In this document: in pieces, positions 7,700-15,097 of the stretch | Position numbering within the stretch: position 1 is the stretch's first letter | How the letters are laid out: the number at the start of each line of letters is the position of its first letter | Assembly: GCA_050290225.1 (NCBI GenBank) | Contig: JBNKHG010000032.1 | Span: forward strand, 1 to 19,314 | Source: JBNKHG01 sp050290225 | Lineage (GTDB): Bacteria > Pseudomonadota > Gammaproteobacteria > Pseudomonadales > Cellvibrionaceae | Direction of reading: 5' to 3' | DNA length: 19,314 bases | Translations under genes and position numbers: made by a program | The notes under the pieces: generated by a model | Databases searched by the model: none | Seen by the model: the letters and a program-made list of their open reading frames with translations, nothing else | What the model was told of the DNA's origin: nothing

Positions 7700-7729
7700 T
7701 TGACAAAAACGCTCAGCCGCCGCCATTAT
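7700..7729 (+). promoter_or_regulatory. Predicted sigma-70 promoter of the AraC-type gene
   Basis: A perfect -35 hexamer TTGACA (7700-7705) is followed after 18 bases by CATTAT (7724-7729), which matches 4 of 6 positions of the -10 consensus. Transcription would start near 7736 and give a leader of about 50 bases before the AraC-type start at 7788. Confidence 0.45.
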
Positions 7730-7787
7730 GCTTCAATCACTATCCTTTAGTTTTCAGAGACTTATCGGTAAATAGCACAACTTTCCC

Positions 7788-8801
7788 ATGGCAACTGTCG
7801 GCGTTCACTATATCAAGGCCACCGTACTGGGCGCTGTTTCCAAAGGCGTGGACGGGCAGATGCTGATGCAAAAGGCCCGCATTCCGGAAAAGGTGCTCAG
7901 TACGCCCAACGCCCGGGTTCATGTGGACCAAATGAATCACCTGGTACGACTGGTGTGGCGGGAACTGAATGATGAGTTTATGGGCTTTACCGAGTTCCCC
8001 AGCAAGTTCGGCACGTTTGCACTGATGACCGAATGGGCTTCGCGGGGTAAAAACCTGAAGGATCTGTTAACGCAGGGAATTCGCTTCTATAACCAGATCA
8101 CCGATGAGCTGCAGATGGAACTGATTCAGCAGGGCGAGCAGGTACATTTTATCACCCGCATTCGCCGCCCGGATCTGGACTGGCAGCACTTCCTGGTGGA
8201 GTTCTGGCAGGTCTATTGGCACCGCCTTGCGAGTTGGTATATCGGCAAACCGATAAAACTGCTGGCCTCTCACCTCAACTACGAACCGATTGACCCACAG
8301 GAGTACGCCGTTCTCTTTCACTGCCCTGCCCGCACCGGCCACCGGGAAAATACCCTGGTATTCCACCGCAACTACCTGGACGCCCCCCTGGTTAAAAGTG
8401 AGAGCGAGCGTATGCAAATGCTGCGTCGCTTGCCGCTCGACTTTCTCACCATTCCCGGGGAAGACACCAGCCTTTCCGCCCAGATACAGCAGCTGTTGCA
8501 ATCACAGGCCGGGACGGAGTTGATACTGCCGACTTCACGCGAAGTATCGGAAAAGTTCCATATCAGCGAGCAGACGTTACGTCGCAAGCTCAGCGCCGAA
8601 GGTACCAGTTACCAACAGATCAAAGACGAAATTCGACGCGACCTGGCTATCGAACTGTTGGCCAAACGCCACCGGTCGATCAATGAAATCGCCCGCACCC
8701 TGGGATTCAGCGAGCCACGAGCTTTCACCCGCGCCTTCAAGGGCTGGACCGGCGTAGCGCCGCGCATGTACCGTCCCGTTGACCAATCGGCGAGCGACTA
8801 G
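7788..8801 (+). CDS. AraC-family transcriptional regulator (OruR/ArgR-like, arabinose-binding-type N-domain)
   Basis: The protein has 337 residues. The N-terminal 220 or so residues resemble the ligand-sensing region found in OruR/ArgR-like AraC regulators (for example FGTFALMTEWASRGKNLKDLLTQGIRFYNQIT). The C-terminus is a double helix-turn-helix DNA-binding domain: FHISEQTLRRKLSAEGTSYQQIKDEIRRDLA, then SINEIARTLGFSEPRAFTRAFKGWTGVAPRMYR, which includes the conserved second-helix GFSEPRAFTRAFK pattern. It is divergent from the acyl-CoA dehydrogenase/SDR operon across 214 bp, so it may regulate that operon in response to a branched-chain metabolite. This is inferred from position only. The last two bases of its TAG stop are the first two bases of palindromic repeat copy 3. 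Confidence 0.92.
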   Translation: MATVGVHYIKATVLGAVSKGVDGQMLMQKARIPEKVLSTPNARVHVDQMNHLVRLVWRELNDEFMGFTEFPSKFGTFALMTEWASRGKNLKDLLTQGIRFYNQITDELQMELIQQGEQVHFITRIRRPDLDWQHFLVEFWQVYWHRLASWYIGKPIKLLASHLNYEPIDPQEYAVLFHCPARTGHRENTLVFHRNYLDAPLVKSESERMQMLRRLPLDFLTIPGEDTSLSAQIQQLLQSQAGTELILPTSREVSEKFHISEQTLRRKLSAEGTSYQQIKDEIRRDLAIELLAKRHRSINEIARTLGFSEPRAFTRAFKGWTGVAPRMYRPVDQSASD

Positions 8802-8918
8802 TGCTCCTTCAAGGTGATATTGACGCATTCGCTCTGTGAATCGACAGCGATGCGAGGCCTGAGTGGCGGTTCGAAGCCTACTGACCTATATACGTCAATA
8901 TCACCTTGAAGGAGTACT
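8800..8918. repeat. Palindromic repeat, copy 3 (complete, 119 bp)
   Basis: The left arm 8800-8825 and right arm 8893-8918 are inverted copies, 26 bp long with one mismatch (AGTGCT against AGTACT). The core between them is about 67 bp and codes for nothing. The element fills the gap between the convergent AraC-type and Lrp genes, leaving only 11 bp before the Lrp stop. Size, long inverted ends and repetition at three intergenic sites fit a MITE or related non-autonomous element. No clear target duplication is seen, and no transposase with these ends is in the window. Confidence 0.85.
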
Positions 8919-8929
8919 CGCTTGCCGCC

Positions 8930-9433
8930 TTAACCGTCTACCGGTAACTCCCGGGTCAACTTGGACTGGCGCAATGAAAACATCGTACTGACCGAGCGAA
9001 TGCCCGGCACCTGCAGCAAGGTGCCACTGAGAAAATGCTCGAAGGATTCCATGTCCTTCTCCACAATCTTCAACAGATAGTCACACTGACCACTCACCGA
9101 GTGACATTCGAGAATTTCCGGGCACGACTGCACCGCTTCATTAAATGCCGCCAGTGTATCGGCGTGGTGGTTGTCGAGCGACACCTCAGCGAAGGCGAAC
9201 ACCTGGAATCCCAACTGGTGCGGACTCAACTGGGCGATATAGTCCCGAATATAACCCTCTTCCTCCAGGCGTTTTACCCGGCGCCAACAGGGGGCGGCAC
9301 TCAGGCCGACCTTCTCAGCCAGGTCCCGGTTCGACAGGCGACCGTCGCGTTGCAGCGCCTTCAAAATGGCGCGATCATATTTGTCCAAATCCAAAGCAAT
9401 TTCCTTTCTCAGAAAAAACGTTATGAGAAACAT
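8930..9433 (-). CDS. Lrp/AsnC-family regulator, BkdR-like
   Basis: The protein has 167 residues from the ATG at 9433. It has an N-terminal winged helix (LDKYDRAILKALQRDGRLSNRDLAEKVGLSAAPCWRRVKRLEEEGYI) and a C-terminal RAM ligand-binding domain (FAFAEVSLDNH through CDYLLKIVEKDMESFEHF to IRSVSTMFSLRQSK). Most family members begin right at the LDxxD stretch. A TTG at 9394 with a good AAAGGA site 5 bases upstream would give a more typical 154-residue protein, so the true start is uncertain. The gene is divergent from the E1-E2-aminotransferase operon, the same arrangement as bkdR and the bkd operon in Pseudomonas. The likely role is amino-acid-responsive control of that operon. Confidence 0.92.
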   Translation of the reverse strand: MFLITFFLRKEIALDLDKYDRAILKALQRDGRLSNRDLAEKVGLSAAPCWRRVKRLEEEGYIRDYIAQLSPHQLGFQVFAFAEVSLDNHHADTLAAFNEAVQSCPEILECHSVSGQCDYLLKIVEKDMESFEHFLSGTLLQVPGIRSVSTMFSLRQSKLTRELPVDG

Positions 9434-9537
9434 TTATCCAATAATAGCGCTAATAGTCGAATTTTAGAAAGATAATTTCCCACACCAGGCGATAAACTAT
9501 TCCCAGATTCCCCAATCCAATAACCGGCGAGCCTGTG
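9434..9537. promoter_or_regulatory. Divergent regulatory region between the Lrp gene and the dehydrogenase operon
   Basis: The first half (9430-9475) is clearly more AT-rich than the surrounding coding DNA and holds the perfect palindrome TAGCGCTA (9445-9452) within an AATAATAGCGCTAATAG context. AT-rich dyads of this type are usual targets of Lrp-family proteins. I could not fix a promoter for either gene with confidence. Confidence 0.4.
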
Positions 9538-11694
9538 ATGCGGACAGATATCAAAACCCCCGACAATACCCAACGACTAAAACCCGTCCCCGGCGATTTC
9601 CAACGCGTGGATTCCGGCAGGGGACCCGCTATCGACTGGCAACGTATCAGCTACCTGCTGCTCCTGTCCCGCGCCATAGACACCATCGAAGAGCGTGAGC
9701 TGGTACCCGCCAAGCTGGTGTTTAACCAATTCTCCGCTCGCGGCCATGATCTGGCCCAGATTTTACTCGGTTCACTGTTGACCCATCCTCACGACGCGGC
9801 CACCGGTTACTACCGTTCGCGCCCGTTCGTCTTGTCCCTCGGGCAAAATCTGGAAGATGCGGTAGCAGCCCCCATGGCCAAGTCCGGAGGATATAGCGAC
9901 GGACGTGATATCGGTGTGGTTTGCAGCTACCCCAATCTCGAACACAAGGGGGCCATGCTGTTCCCGATGTGCGGCGGTGTCGGCGCCCAATACTCCCCTA
10001 TCGCCGGTTGGGCTCAATCGATTGTCTACCACCGCGATCAACTCAGCGACAGCAGTTACAAGGGGGCTATCGGGGTATCCATGGGAGGCGACTCCTCCAT
10101 GTCCACCAGTGGCTTCTGGGCGGCACTGAACATTTCCACCACGAACAAGCTGCCACACCTGTTTTATATCGAAGACAACGGTTACGGCATTTCCGTACCG
10201 CAAACGGTGCAGACGCCGGGCGGCGACCAGGTGGCCAACCTGGCCAGCTACAAAAACCTGAAGATTCTCGACGGCGACGGTACCGACCCTGTGCTCGCTC
10301 CACGCCTGATTGAGGAGGCGGTCAAATACGTGCGCAGTGGCGAGGGCCCCTGCCTGTTGCGATTGCGCGTACCCCGTCTCTGCGGCCACACCTTCCAGGA
10401 CACCCAAACATACAAAACCCAGGCGTATATCGAGGTCGAACAGGCCCGCGATCCCCTGCCGAAACTGCGTAACTATTTGCTTTCCCAAGGGGTATTGACC
10501 GAGGAAGAATGGCTGGGGCTGGAGCAACAAGCCACTGACGAAGTGGCTGCGGCAGTCGAGCGCGCCAAACAACGCCCCGAACCCGACACCACCAAACTTA
10601 CCCGATATGTGTATGCCGAAGCGGGCAATCCGCAATTGCGCGGCGGCCTGGCCGCGGAAGGCCACCTGTTTCCACCGGCTTCACTCAACCCCAATCCCGC
10701 GGGCGCGCGCCTCAATATGCTGGCCGCTATTCGCAAGACACTGGACCAGGAACTCAGCACTAATCCCAAGGTAGTGGTTTTCGGCGAGGACGTGGGCCCC
10801 AAGGGCGGCGTGCATGGCGCCACCCTCGGTCTCAACGAAAAATTTGGCGATAAACGGGTGTTCGACACCAGCCTCTCCGAAGAGGGCATTATCGGTCGAG
10901 CCGTGGGCATGGCCCTGGCGGGCCTGATGCCGGTGCCGGAAATCCAGTTTCGCAAATATGCCGAACCCGCTGCCGAGCAACTTTCCGACACCGGTATTAT
11001 GCGCTGGCGGACCAATAACCAGTTCGCCGCTCCCATGGTGGTGCGTATCCCCGGCGGTTTTGCCCGACGTGGCGATCCCTGGCACTCCATGAGCGATGAA
11101 GTGGAATGGGCTCACAAGGTCGGCTGGCAGGTCGCCATGCCCTCCAATGCCGAAGACGCCGTGGGACTACTGCGTTATGCACTGCGCGACAATAACCCCA
11201 CCATTTTCTTCGAACACCGCAACCTGCTCGACAACAGCTGGTCGCGACGTCCCTACCCCGGTGACGACTATGTGATTCCTTTCGGCAAAGCCAAGACGCT
11301 GCTCGCCGGCGACAAGCTCAGTGTTGTTTGTTGGGGTGCCATGGTGGAACGCTGCGAGAAAGCGGCCAAGGCGTTGAATGCCAGCCAGGGAATCGAAAGC
11401 AACATCGAAGTGATCGACCTGCGCACCCTGCAGCCCTGGGACAAGGACGCCGTATTGGGCTCGGTGAAAAAAACCGGCCGTTGCCTGATTGTGCACGAGG
11501 ACAATCAGACTGCCGGCTTCGGTGCCGAAATTGCAGCCGTGCTCGCCGACCTTGCCTTTTTTGATCTGGATGCGCCGATTCAGCGACTGACCATGCCCGA
11601 TATTCCCAGCCCCCACAATATTCAGCTATTGGAGGCGGCGGTGCCATCGCAAACGCGCATCGAACAAGCCATGCAAGAGCTGTTGGAGATTTAA
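9538..11694 (+). CDS. Fused 2-oxoacid dehydrogenase E1 alpha-beta (branched-chain type)
   Basis: The 718-residue protein joins both E1 subunits in one chain. The alpha half (about 40-350) has the thiamine diphosphate region GGDSSMSTSGFWAALN ending in EDNGYGIS (about 184-215). Here GDS replaces the usual GDG. The beta half (about 390-715) has FGEDVGPKGGVHGAT, DTSLSEEGIIGRAVGMAL, EIQFRKYAEPAAEQL, FFEHRNLLD and the C-terminal transketolase-type domain GRCLIVHEDNQTAGFGAEIAA. It decarboxylates a 2-oxoacid and passes the acyl group to the E2 lipoyl arm. Separate subunits are the more common arrangement. A GTG lies directly before this ATG. The ribosome site is weak (GGCGAG). Substrate class (branched-chain or other 2-oxoacid) is inferred from similarity and the BkdR-like neighbour. 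Confidence 0.93.
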   Translation: MRTDIKTPDNTQRLKPVPGDFQRVDSGRGPAIDWQRISYLLLLSRAIDTIEERELVPAKLVFNQFSARGHDLAQILLGSLLTHPHDAATGYYRSRPFVLSLGQNLEDAVAAPMAKSGGYSDGRDIGVVCSYPNLEHKGAMLFPMCGGVGAQYSPIAGWAQSIVYHRDQLSDSSYKGAIGVSMGGDSSMSTSGFWAALNISTTNKLPHLFYIEDNGYGISVPQTVQTPGGDQVANLASYKNLKILDGDGTDPVLAPRLIEEAVKYVRSGEGPCLLRLRVPRLCGHTFQDTQTYKTQAYIEVEQARDPLPKLRNYLLSQGVLTEEEWLGLEQQATDEVAAAVERAKQRPEPDTTKLTRYVYAEAGNPQLRGGLAAEGHLFPPASLNPNPAGARLNMLAAIRKTLDQELSTNPKVVVFGEDVGPKGGVHGATLGLNEKFGDKRVFDTSLSEEGIIGRAVGMALAGLMPVPEIQFRKYAEPAAEQLSDTGIMRWRTNNQFAAPMVVRIPGGFARRGDPWHSMSDEVEWAHKVGWQVAMPSNAEDAVGLLRYALRDNNPTIFFEHRNLLDNSWSRRPYPGDDYVIPFGKAKTLLAGDKLSVVCWGAMVERCEKAAKALNASQGIESNIEVIDLRTLQPWDKDAVLGSVKKTGRCLIVHEDNQTAGFGAEIAAVLADLAFFDLDAPIQRLTMPDIPSPHNIQLLEAAVPSQTRIEQAMQELLEI

Positions 11695-11736
11695 AGCCAG
11701 CAAAGCGAACAATCGCGGAGAGGACAAAGTTACAGC

Positions 11737-13005
11737 ATGCAAAACACCATAGATATCACCCTCCCGGCCGACCAGCTGGAAGGCACCATCGCCAAGATTT
11801 CCCATTGGTTGATCGAGAGCGGTGCGACCGTGACTGAGGGCGATCCCCTGGTTGAACTGGAGACCGACAAGGTCACTATGGAAGTCTGCGCCCCGGCCAC
11901 TGGCCGTCTGACTGAAATCAACAAGCACCCGGGCGACGATGTGGAACCGGAAGCGGTATTGGGCAAACTGGTATCCACTGACGTCCAGGACACAGCACCG
12001 GCGATCGATCCCCTCCACACCCTGGATAGGGGTAGAGAAAGTAATCACAGCACAGCAACCCCGACCGCACCGGCAACCGAGACCGCAGGCGATAGCAGTG
12101 CCCGCCACCTGGTGGGGCCCGCGGTGCGTCGCCTGCTGCGGGAAAACGATCTCGATATCGAACAGGTGGTTGGCACCGGCCGCAATGGTCGTGTCACCCG
12201 CGACGATGTTTTGGCATTTTTACAAAACCCGCCAGCGCCAACCTCAACACCCACCACAAAGCAAGCACAAACTCTGAACGGGGATGAATTTGCAGGGCGC
12301 GAACTGAGCAGCACCGAAATTCCCCATACCCCCATGCGCCAGGCCATAGCCCGACATATGGTGGAAAGCCTGTTGCACACATCGCCCCATGTGACCAGCG
12401 TATTCGAAATGGATATGTCCAATATTATCGAACATCGTCGCTGGCACAAAAAAGAGTTTGCCGATGAAGGGGTGAATCTGACGTTTACCGCTTACTTTCT
12501 CGCTGCCACCGTAAAAGCCATGCAGGCGGTGCCGCAAATGAATGCCCGCTACCACGAGCATGCACTGGAACTGTTCAAGGATATCAATATCGGCGTGGGC
12601 ACCGCACTGGGTGACGAGGGCCTGGTGGTGCCGGTAGTGCCCAAAGTGCAGGAGAAAAAGCTGGTCGATATCGCTCGCGCTTTGCAAGCGCAGACGGAGA
12701 AGGCTCGCAGTGGCAAGCTCACCCCCGCGGACATGAAAAACGGTACCTTCACCATTTCCAACCATGGTGTCAGCGGCAGCCTTTTTGCCGCGCCCATTAT
12801 TATCAACCAGCCCCAGGTGGCGATTCTGGGTATCGGCAAACTGGAAAAGCGCGTTCAGGTATGCGAAGTAAACGGGGTTGACCAGATACAGATCAAACCC
12901 ATGTGCTACGTTTCCCTCAGCATCGATCACCGCGCGGTGGACGCCTACCAGACCAACCGCTTTCTCAGTGTTTTTGTCGAATCCATCGAACACTGGGGCC
13001 AATAA
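11737..13005 (+). CDS. Dihydrolipoamide acyltransferase E2 of a branched-chain-type 2-oxoacid dehydrogenase
   Basis: The 422-residue protein has the full E2 layout. A single lipoyl domain (1-80) carries the lipoylated Lys45 in ELETDKVTMEV. A flexible linker is followed by the peripheral subunit-binding domain (about 122-162, VGPAVRRLLRENDLD to GRNGRVTRDDV), a second linker, and the acyltransferase core (about 195-422). The active site is His398 and Asp402 in DHRAVDA, where the family usually has Gly after the Asp. GTFTISNHGVSGSLFAAPII is also present. It transfers the acyl group to CoA. It lies 42 bp after E1 in the same operon. No E3 (lipoamide dehydrogenase) is nearby, so E3 must be shared from another locus. 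The nearest strong ribosome site (GGAGAGGA) is rather far, about 12 bases, from this ATG. Confidence 0.94.
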   Translation: MQNTIDITLPADQLEGTIAKISHWLIESGATVTEGDPLVELETDKVTMEVCAPATGRLTEINKHPGDDVEPEAVLGKLVSTDVQDTAPAIDPLHTLDRGRESNHSTATPTAPATETAGDSSARHLVGPAVRRLLRENDLDIEQVVGTGRNGRVTRDDVLAFLQNPPAPTSTPTTKQAQTLNGDEFAGRELSSTEIPHTPMRQAIARHMVESLLHTSPHVTSVFEMDMSNIIEHRRWHKKEFADEGVNLTFTAYFLAATVKAMQAVPQMNARYHEHALELFKDINIGVGTALGDEGLVVPVVPKVQEKKLVDIARALQAQTEKARSGKLTPADMKNGTFTISNHGVSGSLFAAPIIINQPQVAILGIGKLEKRVQVCEVNGVDQIQIKPMCYVSLSIDHRAVDAYQTNRFLSVFVESIEHWGQ

Positions 13006-13022
13006 ATCACGACGGGGACATC

Positions 13023-14273
13023 ATGCAGACAATGAACAGTTATATTCCCCTACCCACCGGCCACAACCCGTTGCTGAGCGCCACCCTGCAAACCCTGCCG
13101 GCCGACCCTCTGCTGGGTTTGAGTGAACTCTACCGCCAGGACCCGAACGCCAACAAGATCGATTTGGGTGTTGGCGTCTATAAGGATGATGCGGGTCGGG
13201 CGCAGATAATGGCCGCTGTTAAAGCGGCAGAACAGCGCTGGCTGGCACAGGAAGATTCGAAAGCCTATATCGCCCCGGGCGGCGATGACGAATTTATCCA
13301 AGCCATGGCCAACCTGCTATTGGGCGCGGAGAACGCCGCCCTGGCCGACTCACGCCTGAGCGCCATCCAGACCCCCGGCGGCAGCGGCGCGCTACGCATC
13401 GCTGCGGAGTTTATCCTGCGCTGTAACCCGCACGCGACCCTGTGGCTTCCAGACCCTACCTGGGTCAACCACGAACCGCTGCTGTCCCGCGCCGGTTTAA
13501 CGCTGCAAACATACCCCTACTATGATCACCACAACCACTGTCTCGACATTGAAGCCCTGCTGGAAACCCTCCGGCAGGTGCCCCAGGGAGATGTGGTGCT
13601 GTTACACGGCTGTTGCCACAACCCGAGCGGTGCGGACCTGACACCGGAAAACTGGCAACAGATCGCAGAAATCGCCCAGGCACGCGGCTTCACTCCCCTG
13701 GTAGACATCGCCTACCAGGGCTATGCCGACGGCCTGGAGCAGGACGCCGCCGGCCTCCGGCTGCTGGTCGATCAATTGCCCGAGGTACTGATTACCGCCT
13801 CCTGCTCCAAAAACTTCGCCCTCTATCGGGAGCGAGTCGGTCTGTTCGGAGTCATCAGCCCCAACTGGACTCAGGCAGCAATCTGCCAGTCCCAAGCCCT
13901 GGATATCGTGCGCGGTTACTATTTCGTACCGCCCGCCCACGGCGCCTATGTGGTCAAAACACTGCTGGCCGATTCAGCCCTCACTCTGCAGTGGCAGTCC
14001 GAACTGGAGACCATTCGACAGCGGATTCAAAACGCGCGGGAACTGTTTGTCGCGGCCAGCGCCAGGCTCGGTCTGGAAGATCGCTTCGGGCATATCGCCC
14101 GGCAAAAAGGCATGTTTTCGTTTTTGGGTCTTACGGAACACCAGGTGGACTACCTGCGCCGGCATCACAGTGTCTATATGGCAAGCTCAAGCCGCATCAA
14201 CCTGTCAGGCATCAACGCCAGCAACCTCGACAACCTGATGCAAGCGTTGCAGGCCACGATTTACGTTCAATAG
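13023..14273 (+). CDS. Class I aminotransferase, aspartate/aromatic (AspC/TyrB) type
   Basis: The 416-residue PLP enzyme has the subgroup I-alpha hallmarks. These are DLGVGVYKDDAGRAQIMAAVKAAE near the N-terminus, TPGGSGALRIAAEF, LHGCCHNPSGADLT, the cofactor-contacting LVDIAYQGY, the Schiff-base Lys263 in SCSKNFALYRERVG, and Arg391 in SSSRINLSGIN for the substrate carboxylate. The start ATG at 13023 follows GGGGA. A longer frame overlaps E2 and is rejected. It lies 17 bp after E2, so it is almost certainly co-transcribed. It would interconvert an amino acid and a 2-oxoacid using 2-oxoglutarate or oxaloacetate. Its family normally handles aspartate and aromatic amino acids, whereas branched-chain aminotransferases belong to a different PLP fold. 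Confidence 0.93.
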   Translation: MQTMNSYIPLPTGHNPLLSATLQTLPADPLLGLSELYRQDPNANKIDLGVGVYKDDAGRAQIMAAVKAAEQRWLAQEDSKAYIAPGGDDEFIQAMANLLLGAENAALADSRLSAIQTPGGSGALRIAAEFILRCNPHATLWLPDPTWVNHEPLLSRAGLTLQTYPYYDHHNHCLDIEALLETLRQVPQGDVVLLHGCCHNPSGADLTPENWQQIAEIAQARGFTPLVDIAYQGYADGLEQDAAGLRLLVDQLPEVLITASCSKNFALYRERVGLFGVISPNWTQAAICQSQALDIVRGYYFVPPAHGAYVVKTLLADSALTLQWQSELETIRQRIQNARELFVAASARLGLEDRFGHIARQKGMFSFLGLTEHQVDYLRRHHSVYMASSSRINLSGINASNLDNLMQALQATIYVQ

Positions 14274-14304
14274 TTCGCGAACTTCCCCGCAGGCAAACCG
14301 TATC

Positions 14305-14331
14305 GCGCCGATTCCCTTACCGGATCGGCGC
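14305..14331. terminator. Hairpin between convergent genes, possible terminator
   Basis: GCGCCGAT (14305-14312) pairs perfectly with ATCGGCGC (14324-14331) around an 11-nt loop. It follows the aminotransferase stop by about 30 bp and overlaps the last codons of the convergent HTH-receiver gene. Neither strand has a clear T-run after it, so intrinsic termination is uncertain. Confidence 0.35.
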
Positions 14332-14910
14332 CTCGCGGGAGAGTCCCAAAGCGTCAATCAATGTATCCTTTTTTAGCGGCTTTGCCAGGCAGGCTTCTGC
14401 CCCGGCAGCGAGGATGCGGTCGACATTGTCCTTGCTATCGCTATCGGTTATGGCAACCACGCGAATCCCGCGGGTCGCTTCGCCGGTTTTCAATTGAGCG
14501 CAGACCTCGATGCCATCGAGACCGGGTCGCATCGGATCCAATAACACCACATCAGGCTCGAAACACATTACTTTTTGACCCGCTTCAAAACTGTTTTCGG
14601 CAACTTCCAGACTGTGGATGCCCTTCACACCTTTGAGCAGCGCCGTCAGATTGCGTCCCATCCGTTCACCGTTATCCACCACCAGTACTTTCAGATCCTC
14701 ATTTTTATCAACGCCCGGATCAATCCCCCGGGCCTTGGCAAATATTTCAACATCGCGGCGAAGAAAACGCCTATGCCCGCCGGCAGTGGTTCGTGCTGGC
14801 AACACACCTTTTGAAGCCCACAGGCGAACTGACGCGGTGGAAACCATCAACAGCTCCGCGACTTCGACCGGTGTTAAATAGGCACGGGTTTTTCTCGATT
14901 GACTAACCAT
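14317..14910 (-). CDS. MerR-type HTH fused to a response-regulator receiver domain
   Basis: The protein has 197 residues from the ATG of MVSQSRKTRAYLTP. A GGGGT stretch lies about 10 bases upstream. A longer frame from 14973 adds 21 residues without family character. Residues 10-58 are a MerR/excisionase-type winged helix (LTPVEVAELLMVSTASVRLWASKGVLPARTTAGGHRRF). Residues 73-190 are a receiver domain (VLVVDN, VVLLDPMRPGLDG, VVAITDS, CLAKPL). Phospho-acceptor Asp125, Thr155 and Lys177 are kept. The acidic pair is Asp79-Asn80 rather than two acids, which may weaken metal binding. This order, HTH first and receiver last, is unusual. No histidine kinase is nearby. It is divergent from the PAS-GGDEF-EAL gene and may regulate it. 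Confidence 0.88.
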   Translation of the reverse strand: MVSQSRKTRAYLTPVEVAELLMVSTASVRLWASKGVLPARTTAGGHRRFLRRDVEIFAKARGIDPGVDKNEDLKVLVVDNGERMGRNLTALLKGVKGIHSLEVAENSFEAGQKVMCFEPDVVLLDPMRPGLDGIEVCAQLKTGEATRGIRVVAITDSDSKDNVDRILAAGAEACLAKPLKKDTLIDALGLSREAPIR

Positions 14911-15097
14911 ACTCTTACCCCAAAGCCCTGCTGAAAAAATACTGATTGGCACACGTGTCCTACGTAGCGCCATTATAGCTTTTGCGTTTTATGCGGTTTA
15001 GGTGGATAAATTGACGGAAATCAACAACAATGCAATTGGCGCCCGGTATTATGCCTGGCCTTCGAAATGGAATATTCGTGATCTTAAAGCTTAAGCC

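Noticed and set aside
7574..7726. Longer N-terminus for the acyl-CoA dehydrogenase
   Set aside because: The extra residues are arginine- and glycine-rich and unlike the family. The MDLSLTEEQQ start has a proper ribosome site and gives the normal length.
12903..13022. Upstream start for the aminotransferase within the E2 gene
   Set aside because: It would overlap E2 by about 100 bp in another frame. ATG 13023 has a GGGGA site and matches family length.
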